From: Carposina sasakii
Taxonomy: Eukaryota > Arthropoda > Insecta > Lepidoptera > Carposinidae
Assembly (NCBI GenBank): GCA_014607495.2
Contig: CP053148.1
Location: forward strand, 4,960,001 to 5,024,000
Length of the DNA: 64,000 bases
Direction of reading: 5' to 3'
In this document: in pieces, positions 47,808 to 62,092 of the stretch
Numbering within the stretch: position 1 is the first letter of the stretch
Layout of the letters: each line of letters begins with the position of its first letter
Made by a program: the position numbers and the translations under genes
Notes under the pieces: generated by a model
The model's database searches: none
The model's input: the letters and a program-made list of their open reading frames with translations, nothing else
What the model was told of the DNA's origin: nothing

Positions 47808-49523
47808 CTTGTTTTCATTTCAATCTTTTACTTTAAAAGCGATTCGCTAACATAGACGTTTCACGTTAAAACCAACGGCCGTGTGCCCCGACACAGCCCC
47901 ACCCGCTTTTTTTTTAATATAACAGTATTTTTTTATAGTCATATTTTGTTAGGTATCTATCCGCAAATCTACAGGTACTGTAAAAAATATCAACGTGTAA
48001 TATTAGTTCAGTAATATTATCTAGTTGGCAGTGATTAAGTAGACACGTATTATAGCCGCTCGTCTGCACACCATTGGCATAACAATAAAAAATATAGTAA
48101 TGCAGTGTAAGTTCCCATTTACATCCATTTCTGATAAAGGGTGGTGAGATGTGAATGATACAGTAAACAGGAACATTAGCCCCTTTCTCCCCTAAGGCTT
48201 GTTCCTCAGTACGTACGTTAGGTATATCTATATCTATTACTACTCGAAGCTATGTCTGCTCGAAGAGTGCTGGGGTACGTTGAGTATCGTAGAATAGTGG
48301 TATAAAAGGGTTTTTTACATTTACTTACTCACTTACCTGTAACTATAGTTTTTTTACAGTCACAGAAATGCTATTTCTATGAAGACTATAGAAATAATCA
48401 GTATATTTTTGGGTATTTTTTGCCGATACTCCTCTTCTTTGCCCTCATTATCTCCCAAAAGTAGCACCTCTTTCAACAGAATCAAATCGAAGCGAGTACA
48501 CGTCACGGGCTTGACAAAATCGTATGAACTACTACTTACTAACGTCTGCAGTTTGATGCAGACGGAGTTATTTGTACGTCTGTGGATGGATAGACGGATG
48601 ACTGGAGTTATATTGTGTCAGACGCAGTTGCGAAGGACGTCAAATAACTACCCCAGGTGGCTAAGTTGGTAGACACCCTGTCTAGAGAGATGTAAGAGCA
48701 GGTAAGTAGGTACTCTGTAAGAGTCTGCAGATGCATCTGTCGATGTACAAATCCGAGTAGACCGACCGATGTACAACGAGGCCGGACGCCTGTACCGCGC
48801 CATGCCTTAAAAAATATTGACAAAGAGTCCGAACAATAGTGAACTGGCATCATGTCTTGCACTTCCGATCAGCAGCAAGCGAAGATGAGCGAGTTTCCGC
48901 TTATTATTTAAAAGCATCAGCGTGACGCCGTTGTCGCACACCGGTCGCTCATACACGTACGTGGTCCGCCTGCCAAGTGTGTGGACTACAGATAGTTACC
49001 GACATTGATTATTATCTTATTTTTGGGACCAAGTCGCGTGGATTTTAATGGCACTTTAATTATTAAGGGGGCTGTAGTCGTGAATGACCTTGGCACTATA
49101 AAAGATTTCAAAAATTAAATAAGTGTAATAAGTTACAACAGCTACATACAAAGAAAACGTAGCCCGCCCTCCAGCGAATTAGTGCTTTTTTCATCTTTCC
49201 CTTTATTTTCGATTTCCTTTTCGAGTAGGTAAACAACCGTTTCTTGTAGATGCAATATTTCTCCAATTATCCAATAAAGTCTTTGTTCTCTGCGACATAC
49301 GATCTAATAGTTTATATTACCAACTAGCGTTGTCAGTACCGTACCATAACTTCCATTTAAGGGTATATAATTGACAAGGTAAAGAATGATTCCTTATACA
49401 AGGACTTCGCCGTAAATATCAGGCATTATTTATTTTAATAAACTGACTTTAAAAAAAAACATTTAACCGACTTCAAACTTTTAACTAAAAAGCGATAAAT
49501 AACGTAACTAATTTATCTACTTC

Positions 49524-49790
49524 ATCATCATCAGCCTATTGCAGTCCACTGCTGGACGTAGGCCTCCCCCATGGCACGCCACAAGACTGCCATGGGGGGT
49601 ATTTGCCCATAGTCACCACGCTGGGCAGGCGGGTTGGAGACCGCAGTTTGTATTTTGGACTATGTTGTCAACACGGGAGGTGCTGCTGCCCACCTCCTGG
49701 AAACCCTTAATCGCCTCGTACGATACCCACGGGCAGACGTGGGGTGGTACGAATTTTATTCTGCCGGCACCACGCGAGACCAATTGCAGT
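49524..49790 (-). mobile_element. LINE-end repeat, best copy
   Basis: catcatcatcagcctattgc, agtccactgctggacgtagg, cacgctgggcaggcgggttg and ctcgtacgatacccacgggc. Plus-strand ORF 49539-49799 and minus ORF 49613-49834 are by-products. Confidence 0.8.
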
Positions 49791-49839
49791 ACTGAGTAAG
49801 ACATGATTACGTAACAAAAGCACCATACGAGCATACAAT

Positions 49840-50040
49840 TTTCGGTGGTTGCCCTAGATTTCTCCTGGATCCCATCATCAGATCCTGATCTGGTGAAAAT
49901 GGGAGCACCTCAGAAGTGAACTCTATCCAACAAAAAAAAATTTGAAATCCGTCTTTAATTGACGGAAATATCGGTGAACATACATTAAAAAAAAATTATA
50001 CGAATTGAGAACCTCCTCCTTTTTTTTAAGTCAGTTAAAA
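49840..50040 (-). repeat. interspersed repeat F
   Basis: ttgccctagatttctcctgg, catcagatcctgatctgg and gaacctcctcc(t)n..aagtcagtt. The reverse complement matches 62534-62740. Confidence 0.6.
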
Positions 50041-52744
50041 AATGCATTCTTAAGGCTGACCAATGCTTAATTAGACAGATATTCGATATAATTTGCTGTC
50101 AAATACGGATTAGTTATAACTTTAAACACGATTTATACTCGTAAGTAGCACCGGTATTTTTAACACGTTGACGGACAGTAGAAACAAGTGAAATTCGAAA
50201 ATTGACACTATATGTTTTTGTAATTTTTAGAATATTAGAAGTATGGTTTTGCTCTTTCTGCTTAAATACACTTAATTTTGATTAATTCAATACAGCCGCA
50301 GTGTCTAAAAACGACCGTTTCGTATTGGACGGCTATTGCCGTCATGTCACATAGTGAACTTGAACTTGACGGCTATAGACGCAACTGTCCGTCAACGTGT
50401 TAAAAAATATATATTTACTTCTAGATATAAGACTATAAAATAATTTAATTAAGCTATGTTATAAGTCGTACCAGCAGTTGTTATACGAGCCTAGTACCAC
50501 TAACCACACAAATCTCAGGTGTATTGTATAGGTAATGCCAAAGAACTAACATGTGTTATGTATTTTTATGATACTAAAATTTCCAAGTTAGTTTCTAAAA
50601 GGATACATAATAGACTTGTCGGGGTGGTGGTGAAAAGTGAAGCGCTTCCGGCCCCACTGGGCCACTAGTCGTTGTTTGGCCCATGTATATATTCCAATCA
50701 TTGTGAGAAACTTCGATATCGCGTTCTAGGATTGCATTCGATTGTGGTTCTCTCCTGAATCCGATAGATGGCTCCGCTACAGATTCATAATGCCGTAGAA
50801 CCATATTAATCCATATTTGCGTAGTGGTGAATGTCATGATGAATGATCAGTCAGTGATGACCCATACGGTCGAACTTTAAAGGTGTATTAGTAAGCAGTT
50901 TTTTGTCCTCTGGGATAAGGCCGGGTAAACACCTGTGTCAGCAGTACAAGCTTTGTCATTCCGAGCCTCAGCTCCAAGTTACGCTCGCTATTGTTTTACT
51001 GCCAACCACGATACGAGCGAACAATGCACCTTTGACTCTTCTGAAAGGTATAAAAATCAGAACAGCCTGCGGGAAAGATAAGTTTATCTTAACGTAGTTA
51101 CGTTACGTAATGTCCTTATCTACGGACGGTGATACTACCGTTTGTAAAGAGAATATTAAGCAAAACAATTTTTAAGCTACTAACTGTCCGTCACCGACCG
51201 ATCGGCGGTTCTACCCGGCCATGTCTACTTGCCGTCCTACCGACAAGTGTGTCGTCCCGTTTTATGAGTGCATGGGTATTCCCCATGCACTCAATATTAT
51301 AAATATGTATATAGTTTTTGTCTTTCGAGGCCCTCGGCCGCAAATTTGTGACTGTTAACCGTTGCCTGGGCACATCCCCTAAGCCCCAGGAAGACCTCAG
51401 GTCGAGCTATTAACTGTTAAACCAAACAGCTTTCTTGATGGATAAACTACGAGTAACAACTATAAATATAGTATATTAGTTACTACACCATTCTGATTGC
51501 CCTTATTTATTTGTACCTACTTTTCTTCTCAGCTAACTATTTATATTGTGTGCTTTTTCGTATAAAATGAGTTAGATATCTGTACTAGTAATAGTATCAG
51601 ATAACCTGTGGCAACAGTTTATTAATGAGACTTACTTTTAAACATTTACTGCAAGTTACCAATTTCATTTTAATAACCTTGACCATAGTCCGTTTTAATA
51701 TTTGTATTTTCAAACACTGCGCCGTCTTTACCCCTTGACGAAATTAATATTATAGGGGGCAGCTGTTTTAAGGACACTCGGCCCAAGCTGAACATGAACG
51801 GTGTTATCACAAAAGAATATAAGCATCATTTAAGCGAAACATTGCCTAAATTTGACGGATATTCTATTAACATAAGACGCGAGGTTACCTTTCTGAAATC
51901 GCAACAGAGCCAAAGCCATCTCATAAAACGAGCGAAATTAATGGCGGCCGCACAAGGGCATCTACTATTTGGTACCGAATCAGGGTAACCAAGTGGCAGA
52001 ACTAAATATTAATAATTCTTCGTAACTCGATCGGGCCAGCGTCCCGGGTGGGAGGAAGTTCCTAATTAAATATGTAGGCAGGTCATGCAGCGACGTGGAC
52101 GGGCTCTTGGCGCTAACTTTCTGATAGCTACATGGTGAGAACGCGCTGTAATTGGTCGGCTTCAATCTGCGCTTTACACAGTCATCTAACCGGCATGATA
52201 CGTGCTGTCGTTTGTGATCGCAGACAACTATGCGAGCTTCCCCAAAATGAGTACCCATCTGCTATTTAATTAACGCCGCACTAAAATTGAATATGTTCGA
52301 AATTGACAGCGAGCACGATAATTATTATTGGACATAGTTTGTGGAAATTGAAGTAAATAGAAACCTGTGCAAGTCGGGTCGGTTCATAAGTAATGTAGAT
52401 TCCGTAGGTGTTTTCAATCGAACGAGTACATTATGTTCATGCACATCCAGATAAATATCTTTTATGTTAGTAATTGGTACGTAAAACTAAATATAGTTGA
52501 TGAGGTAACTTAGGAAAGTTATAACCGCTTCGGCGACGTGCACGTAGAGTCAAGTCAATTACTCTTTGATTATTAAAGCCTGTTCAACCGTGATAGCTTC
52601 TCTATCGATTTCTACAAATATGCTATCATCGTAATTATTCATCACAAAATACATAGTGTAGGGGACATTATGATACAAATAATACCATATTGTTTTTAAC
52701 GAACTAATCGATACTTGTGGGTAAAACAACTTATATATGGCTGA

Positions 52745-52830
52745 AATTGTATTAGGCTTTACAATTCAGAAGTTCAAACATTCACTATGGGTGCGCCCAC
52801 CACCGGGTCCTACACCCTCCACTGACCCTC
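52745..52830. repeat. repeat C, second copy
   Basis: gaaattgtattaggctttac, aagttcaaacattcactatg and ggtgcgcccaccaccggg. The left arm is the complement of the right arm at 20205-20250. Confidence 0.6.
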
Positions 52831-53224
52831 GAATCTGATAACTCATAACTGCGAAAACAAGCACTTGCACTACATACAATCGCCACAAGAAACCAGATCC
52901 GAGCACCTAGCATGCAACTTATGTACTATCGCAATTATAAAAGTTAAGTAAGTGGCAGTTCTACCTCATCTTGTTGAGCAGATGCACTGACTACTTTGGA
53001 CTAAGACGATTTGCGTTAGCCAGTGATTGGTTCCGAGCTGCGAAGTCTACATTCTTAGTAGCAGTTTTACCTCATCGCGCTGCATAGTCAAGTCTACTTT
53101 CGCAGTAGCAGTATCTTTACATCATGCTTTCATGTCGAATAAATGATTTGATTTCTTCTTGATTTCTTAGCTCATCTCCATTCTGTACTGCCTACATCGA
53201 TACGCTTGTATTTCTCTGGAGAGA

Positions 53225-54310
53225 AATTCTTCAAAAATTTTGAGCCGAAACGCAACCACTAACGAGCCATTAACGAAACGCGGTGCGAAGCAATATATAC
53301 TTACTACTTGAGTAATAAGGTATTTTAGTACGCATCGGTCGCGAGTATGACAAAATAAAAATATGTGTCTTCTCGTGCTGAAATGTATATGTCGTGGCCA
53401 TATCGTAGAATTGATCATTTCATGAAATGGTCGAGCATTTCATGAAATGGTCGCATTTCATGAAAAGTTCAACTGTCTATTGGCCACATCATGATATGGT
53501 TTGGGCAGATCGATGATAAAAATCGTTTCTCGATATGGGCAACTAAACCCCCGATCATTTCATGAAGTGGTCAAGATTATTGATCATATCGTAAAATAGT
53601 TACATGAATCACCGGTAGAGGCGCTGCGCGCGTTTTATTTATGTGTGAAGATGGCGGATTTTTCTTTTTAGGTTATAAAACAAATTAAAGAGAGTAGGGT
53701 AACTATGCAGAAGAAGTTCACGGATAGTGTGTTATATTGTATAATGTATATTAGACTTAATGGTGGTTTATAATAATATTGTTAAACAAAAACCTTAGAT
53801 TACGATAGGTTAGGTTAGGTTAGACTATGACAAATGACGCACGAGCCGAGCGAGCGGAGCGAGCGTGCCCAGGCAGCGTCCGGCGATGTGCCAGATGCGA
53901 ATCGCTTTTGTAAAGTCTTTTATGTTTTTAAATATTATATTGTGAAAATATCATATAAATAATAGCAAAAAAATCATACCATCATACCTTATGGTATACT
54001 TATATATGGTGTACGGTATATATTATTTATATAAGCTCTTACCACATTCGGATTTTATGGACACCCTGTTAATACGATTTGGCCAAACGTGGATGACAAA
54101 ATCGTGAAATGTAGACGATTTAACGATCTGGTCAAATTGAATTGGCCACTTCATGAAATGCGACCACTTCATGAAATGCTCGACCATTTCATGAAATGAT
54201 CAATTTTACAATATGGCCACGACATATACATAACCGTAAAGTAAAGACTGAGCGTCTACAACGGTTCCGTTACGGTTTCTTTCAAACTCAGAGACTTTCC
54301 GAGAATTGTT
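53225..54310. repeat. interspersed repeat B, interrupted copy
   Basis: The left part (53225-53382) and right part (54232-54310) together match 15255-15500; the middle is the TIR element 53383-54231. Confidence 0.65.
53383..54231. mobile_element. 849 bp nonautonomous DNA transposon with 80 bp TIRs
   Basis: Ends atgtatatgtcgtggccata and its complement; arms of about 80 bp contain three tandem copies of catttcatgaaatggtcg. The interior has further ttcatgaaa palindromes, a (ttagg)3 stretch near 53812 and a gagcgagcggagcgagcg run, with no ORF. It is inserted in repeat B. Confidence 0.8.
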
Positions 54311-55535
54311 AGGTGTTTATCAACCTTGTCCCGTCAAAGCTGTGCCCAACTCGTAACCAGTTTCAATAGGATGAAATCGTATCAAGCGAACTAACTGAGT
54401 GCGTTTCACCAAATAGTTCCTTTGACCGTGGCGCGAGTAGTTCAAAGTATGACTACGTAATCTGTGTAAATCCATACAAAAAGCGTTAGTTCCGAAATCG
54501 TCCACGGGAACTATTCCATCAAGTGATCAACTAACTAGTATTGACAGAGAATCATCTAGATAGCTTTGCTGGCTTTCCTGCATTAGTATTAATTACAAAT
54601 TGACGGGACATGTCGACATTTTAAAGCGTTATACGCCGAAGATATGATAAAAAGGATTTCTGGGACCGAAGACAAAGAAGCATCGTTTTGCATTGATGTT
54701 CGTTATCGTGACGTATTCATTATATCTCCAATTCACCGAACGCGCTATTATAGGAACCATTAATAATACGTCGATGTACTTGTATCGATATGATCAAATG
54801 ATGTTACGTTTGTCTAAGCCAGAGGTTTGCAAACTTATTTCGTCTAACGCCCACTTTGAAAATCAGTAGCACCCCCCATTTTTATTTAACCTTAAAAATG
54901 TCAATAGCATATTAGTTGCGCTAACTGCCCCTCTCTAGGCCTCCAACGCCCACGAGGGGGCCCACTTTGGGAAAGACTGGTCTAAGCCAACTGTTGACAT
55001 AACACCCTTTTATATACCTCTGCCAAAACCAAATAACAAAGACATCTGCAAAAGACAAGACACGAATACGAATACATAATAATACATATACTGCACCTAA
55101 ACTCATTGTGTGTGAATGGTTTAACCTATGGGAATGGACTTTGAGATTTACCACTTCAAGAATTTAGAATAGCTAAATATTTATTAGCTCTCAGAGATTC
55201 ATAGCATGCAACATTGCGTACATACGGTGTACATACCTAGGTACAAAATTACTATAGGTAGAGAGACATCGGCACTTAAAGTGACAAATATAATATCTGC
55301 TCTCTTTAGCGGTAGGTGAAGTTACAATAAGTCGTTACGCTAACAATTTTTCCGTAAAGAAATATACATCAGAACATACGTAGATATCATATCAGATGAA
55401 AAATAATATTGTTACATAATAGATTTCTTTTCAATATCGCTAAGTAATATTTTAAATAGAGACATATTTTTTTATTCCCTATAGTATCATCTCTCCATCT
55501 CCGCAGTTTCTTTGTAATTCATAATGTCACTACAT

Positions 55536-55975
55536 AAAGCGCAGGCCACACAGCGGGCGGGCGAGCGAGCTAGGCGGGCGGACATCGTTACACCTCTTTA
55601 CATACTTCGGTTCACACTGCGAGCTACCGACTAACCCACGTCAGCGATGCGTGCAAAGCTAACGAAATATCCAACGATTCCAGCGAAGCTACTCGTTCAC
55701 CCCGTTAGACGCGCCTGCTTCGCTTGCACGCCATCTCGCTCGCCCGGTTTGTTCGCACGTCCTACCCGTTTCGAGTATTCGGACTAATTGACGCTATCCT
55801 CTCGCTCTCCCATCCGCAACCCCCGGTTCACCCGTTCCGCCCGCTCGCTCGCCCATCCGTAGTTTTCGGTGTGAACCCCATTGTTTAGCTAGCCAATATA
55901 CCACGTATTCCTTCTCTCGCCAAGCCCGCCCGGCTAGCGCGCTCCGTCCGCCCGCTGGCGGTGTGGCCTGCGCTT
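55536..55975. mobile_element. GC-rich MITE
   Basis: aagcgcaggccacacagcgg at the left and ccgctggcggtgtggcctgc/gctt at the right are inverted repeats. The interior is strikingly GC-rich and made of gcgagcg/cgctcgc words against the AT-rich background. Confidence 0.75.
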
Positions 55976-58893
55976 AACACGGCCGCAAGGAAAATCTTGC
56001 AGGAACACGTAAAACCCGGAGCGGATCCATTACTCTTTTATTCCTAGGAATATTTGAGGAAAGTGTAGTCTCCACGGTCGTTTGGAGTCTACCATGTACG
56101 TATGTAGTAGGTAGACAGGATTTAACATGTTTACCTACCTACGCCTACGGTAAAGGCAAAAGGTAAATGATTTTAGCGGCTTTTGCAAGTTCCATTTTAC
56201 GTATCTACGTAACGGCGAAACTTATAATAATCCAAAATTAACGTCCGATTTCGATGTACCTACCTATGAGTGAAAATCGATTCGTTGTTGTGGTCCGAAT
56301 GTCATTTTTTACGTGGCCTATCTAAATCGATGGGCCTATTAAATAGTATTTTAATTAAGTACTTATTTCGTTCCATACAATTCTATGATGGTATAATTAC
56401 CAGTATGAGTGAGGTGTCAGTAAGTAAGTACAGTGACAAATATTTTACTCGCAGTCAGGCGGAGAACTGCTTGTACTTTTCAGATTCACTTGGGAAAAGA
56501 TTAAGGCACGCTGGATGTAAATTTTCAACCATATCGATCGCGTTTACGTTTTGCAGCCAACCAATCACATTATGGTGTTGTGACGAGCGACGTGTCGTGT
56601 GATAAACGTGACAGCAACATCAATCACTACGATATTGGTTGGAACGTAAACGAAATCGAGTTCGAATTGAAAACTCGCACTCAGCGATCGCGTCAAACTT
56701 TCAATCGACCCGTCAAATTGTTTACAAACCAGCGACTGATGAACGCAATGTCTCGACATAATGATAACAACGTAATGTTTTTTGGCAGAAATAGCTTTTA
56801 TGCTACAGCTTAAGCCCCTCACCGACTTTCCCGAGGAAAGTTTATAGTTATATTATTTCTAAATTAAAAATACAATGTGCTAGGGGTGCCACTGCCAGTG
56901 TTTTAAATATGAATAGATTTTTATTTATTACATGTGACTAGACGCGGGGTCACATACAAAATTTATCAAAAAATTGGCACCACGGAATCTATATATAAAA
57001 AGTTATAACCAACATTTTTTAATTAAACCTTATACAATTACCATAAGACATGAATTTGCTTGAAACTAATTATCACCCTATGCAGCTTACAGCAGTGTCC
57101 TGTCACTTATTCAGCTTACACTAATTTGATGTTCTAGCCAGAGACACATGTTTGTCGAACATTTGGTCAAACAAATCACCATTGGCGTGTTCAACTATAC
57201 AACATTGGTGCTTTGATAAAAATTGACATAGGAAGACTTTCAGTTGTAAAATTTCATACAAGCTTTTATTTAAATTCCCTTTTGGAATCCTGGACCATAT
57301 CCCGGTGATCAATTTAGCTTAAATTTTACATTATTATCATGTTATTTTTATGATATGATGCTATGATTTTTGAATTTTGACCAGAGATATCTTTTATGTA
57401 TGAAGTATAAAAAGGTCTGATGACTCAAAATGGTACCTATTTGGTCTTAATTTCAAAATAAACTTCAACATTACAATTATTATTTTAGTTTGTGTAATAA
57501 GCTAGTTTGAAAATATTTTGTATTTATTAACATTAAACTTTTTTTTTATAATAAAATAGTAACACGTTGACGTGTGACCACTATTTGCAGAGTTGGATTA
57601 AGTTGGTCTCCCACCACCAACACAGGTGAGGTCTTATATTGACGTTGGGCCAATATATCATTTCAGGCCAATGTTTACATCCGATCATCGTAATAAAAAA
57701 TTATAATAGATTATTTTTAATAGTATTTTTGATTGAAAATGTGATATTATCCGCTGATTATTAACATGAAATGAAACCTTTTGAAGATTATTCACTTAAA
57801 GTATGATATTCCCTCAGAAACATTTACTTTTCAGGACTTTTTTTGCAATTTAGTACGTCTTGTCTATACCATTGTCATAGATGAACTAAATCTTGTGATC
57901 TGCGCTCGACAGTTTTGAGCATATCATGGACGTTCCGTATATTAAGAGGTGACCCTATATCTAGTAATAATAATTCATCTAAGATTTCATCATTTCATTC
58001 ATCTAAGAAATTCTCGTAAATGGTATTAAGATATCCCAACAACCATGTTAGAAAAATGTAGGTATAAGGTTTTAGCTTTTAGTTAAATAAATATATAATT
58101 TATTATAAGAAATAAAATTTCAATTTACATTATTACTTGTATTGTCCCCTGTTGACTAGGTATCCAATAAGCTTTCAAATAATAATATATCCAAAAATCT
58201 TTTTCATTATTTGGAAAAAATCGGAGTTCAACTTATCTTTTTTCATTCTATTTTTGTTTCAATCAGGTAGATGTATTGTAAAATTCGTGAATTGAAATCA
58301 AGGTAAATTTTAACCGCACAAATTAAATCTTTCTTTTATCTTTTAGTCAGTGCATTTATCATGTAACTGTATATGACGTAACAATGTTAGGTACCACTGT
58401 ACGTGCTCCTGGGGCCGGATTCTGGAGTCCTTCGAATATTTTTGCACTAGACTTATTTGTTCATACAAATGTCGAAATAAATAAAAAAATTGCAGATCAG
58501 GTGATGTTTCAGCTGGCTTAGCGTGTAGTAGATATTGTTCCACCAGCACTCTACTACATTTATCTCTAATGCTCCCGGCTATTTAAAATACGGTCCAATG
58601 CTGGCAGTTGCTACAAACGCTAGGCCAAAGCGCTGTTGGAGTCAGCTGTTCAAATGACCGCCATTTTGTTTTAAGGAAAATTTAATGGACATTTATGTCG
58701 TGTTTAGAGATAATGTCAAAGGACGCGAGAATCGAGACTCATATAATGGTATTAGCATGAAGCATACACCAAGGAGGATATGACTATCAAATTAATATTT
58801 GATCCAAACTTATGAAACACTGGTTAAATTTTTTATGAAACACTGGTTAAAATTTTTGTCCCAACCCCTTCCCCGTCAGACCAACGACACTAT

Positions 58894-59039
58894 GGTCGAT
58901 TCCTGCAGTCACACTTAAACCTAAACGTAAAATTAGTCCTACCTGTCCTTTTCTCTCTTAGTCATTTATGTTAAGAACGGACAGAGATAGACCTGACTAA
59001 GATTAGGTTTAGGTTTAAGTGTGACTGCCGGAATCGACC
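58894..59039. mobile_element. hairpin MITE
   Basis: ggtcgattcctgcagtcaca and cttaaacctaaa at the left, complementary sequence at the right ending ggaatcgacc. Confidence 0.75.
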
Positions 59040-61791
59040 CTACTATTTAATTTTAATTAGCAGCCACCTATAACTTTCTTGTTTATATAAAATATACAGC
59101 TTGTCCTATTCTTCTAGGAACCCCTAAACTCTTGAAAGAACATACGTACTACATAACACGTTATATAACATACGTTTCAGCATCCAATGCCCTTGTCTCA
59201 GTCAGTCACTCGCTCAGTTAGTCAGTAACTGACGATTTTTAGTATATTTTTAGAATATTGTTAGAACATCCCTCTGTACCAGCTCCGGGTACGACGTCCT
59301 ACGTCGTCAGGTAGAATAATTAGTACACCTAATAGCCGGCCGAACGGTAATTACCATCAGACTAGGCAATACAATTTTAATATCGATCGGCCGGTAATAC
59401 CAAAATCGCTATAATTGTCGAAATACCGCCGTACCATTTCGTATCTAATTATCGTTCTGGTCAATTATAATGTGAATTCAAGTGACAATTTCTCATAGCT
59501 GACAACTTGAGGATCGATATGTAAACAGTCCCTTATAAAACGAGATTTTCATGTAATTATAGGTACTAAGTTATTCTATAAAAATCTAGCATCCTACAAT
59601 TTTAACTGCCGTAGATGTTAACTATCTGTTGTAGTAAAAATTGGGAACAAACAATTTTTGCTTTAAATATTACCTACCTAATATTGTAGACTACCTTTGG
59701 TAAAATTTTATTGTAGATATAATATGTTGGTAGAAGAACTCGCATCTCCTGTAAATGATACCTAGAGGGCCGCTTCAAACGCTGTGTACACAACGTACAA
59801 AATAAACCTATTAGAAATTCACGGCTGAATACCTGAACACATCGTTATCTTCAAATTAAGGTTCATAAATAGCGTATACGTTTTTCTAAATTACCTACAA
59901 GTCTCTACAACATAAAAAAACAGATTTCCTCATTAATTTAAAAATTATTTTATTCTAGGTTGTTTATTTCCTAATTAAGCCCTTAATTAAGCTTATTTCC
60001 TAGTAAGGTAATAAATTATGTGCCTACCATAACGGATCTAAAATGTGCGTACGAAAAAACCTTTTTTTAAAAACTGTAATAAGAATAACAGTTGCACATT
60101 GAAAGCCGTAAAAAGTTGAGACCGAAAGTTGTTTGACGTCACGATTGGCGAGTCATGAAGGCAGGACGAAGAGGAGGTGGCTAAACGATGCGTGTTAAAA
60201 AAAATTGAATCGCCGTTGCATGAGTCAGAAAAATCGACAAGAGACTGTCAGTGCTACTGCTAATGTCAGCCAGTAATGGTTTCACTGCGTTGTTATATTA
60301 GTGATCGTCGGCTTTCCGTTCCATCAGACTACAAGAGTAGAAGAATAAAGAGTGCACCTGTGTTTGCGGACACAACACTTGTGCACATATTATCTCCTGG
60401 GCAATTGGCTAATCACCTTCGAGATGCCGCCGCCACGACCGAAATACGGTTGAGGACATTATTATTTATTGTATAAATATTATTACATTTATTAAATCAA
60501 TATTATTACATATTTCAAAATCTTCATTGGTCTTGATAACTACTTGTAGTTTACGCGATGTTTCGCTTCCATATGTTGGAAATAGAAAAAAGAAAGATTT
60601 TATTTTATTTACAAAAATCTACAGCACTTAGAAAGGTACAAAGTTTAGCATTCTATCATCATGACATACTGCCATTTATGGATTTAATTTTTTTTAAAGT
60701 AATCTCTCTGCTGTAACCAGCGCTTTCCCATCTCCCCATTACACTTTCTCCGCGAGTCGGATGAATGGGGTTATAACAGGGGTAGCATTTTCGTCCCCAC
60801 AGATCCGAGAACATGGACTTTAATGGAACATTACCCGAATGCGATGGTTACGGCCGTCCTGGGTTCCCTTATCAGTTATCAGTGATAGCATTTTTACAAA
60901 TATTCCTGACATCGTTCCTTTTTGGCTCAATACAATAAATTCGATACCAAGGAAAATCAAATTCATCAAGCCATAGGGAATTCTATTTTATTCAGAGTAA
61001 AATATAAATGCTAAATTGACCATGCATCGGTGTAAAATTGTGTGCAAATTATGATGATCAGTACCAAAGTCCAAATTAATATAGGAAATACATTTATTTA
61101 ATAAGCTAACCTAGGTCCAGATATCAAAAACAAGTTGAAATAAACCGTTTGAACTAATTCCAACTTTTACACACTGCATTATTCAACAAACTGCATGCTC
61201 TATGAGAAATATCTACGAGTAAGATAAAATAGTTGGCGAGATGTTAGACCTAACGCAGACGCCGTCAATCGATAACATTTTGCATGTCCAAAGGCACGTG
61301 TCAAAACATAAAAGAGGTTTCATACAACCCCTGCCGACGTTCCCGCGCATTTTTATTATCAGACTTGCAAAACAAAAGGTGCAGATACGACTAATTACAT
61401 CGGAAGCCGAGGTTTGTTAACGTCACAAGCGAAAGAGACTGTCTAAAACAGGAAGGCGCCTAAAAATAGGGAGAGCACAGTTTATAGCAAAATTTGTGGG
61501 AATAAAAACATTAAATGAAACCCGCTGTGAATCTCGGACTACCGATAACGTCGGTATATACTACGTAATCATGTGCCGTTGAGATTGGATTGCCATTATG
61601 CGGTATGCTTGTAGGTAGCCTCACCGCGCGGTCGGTAGTAGGTGCACAAGTGCGGTGTGTATGAAAGTAGGAAGCCAGCACCGATGTAATACCGCCCGAA
61701 GCGCTGGTCTGCAGATGGTACTGACAGTTTTCATACATTTTGCTAAGCACGCGCTGACAAAAGCTGCACGTTCCTTGAATACACCAGCACA

Positions 61792-62092
61792 GGTATGATG
61801 AATTTGGTGAGAGCGAGATGTCTCACTTTTAAATGTCAAATTCACAGAGCTATTAATAACTAGATAAACTAAGTCAGATCCACTTAGTTTGTTGTGCATG
61901 TAAAAAATTGACTTAAGAATTAGAATAGACACTCGTTCTCGAGCCAGGATTGAAGGAATTAGGGCTTAGAAGTGGTTTGCAACCCCTTTTTACACACCAA
62001 GTAGAAACACTTGTCTTGTCTAGTTATTACTTAGCTCTGTGGATTTGACGTTTAAAAGTGAGACATCTCGCTCTCACCAAATTCATCATACC
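61792..62092. mobile_element. MITE with about 60 bp TIRs
   Basis: ggtatgatgaatttggtgag, agcgagatgtctcactttta and the complement at 62030-62092. Confidence 0.75.

Noticed and set aside
48648..48690. tRNA A-box-like ggtggctaagttgg
   Set aside because: No B box or cloverleaf follows.
51264..51291. 11 bp hairpin gagtgcatggg
   Set aside because: Short and isolated; no terminator or RNA context in this genome type.
56270..56813. Overlapping ORFs of 77-110 aa on both strands
   Set aside because: No family resemblance, no splice-supported extension.
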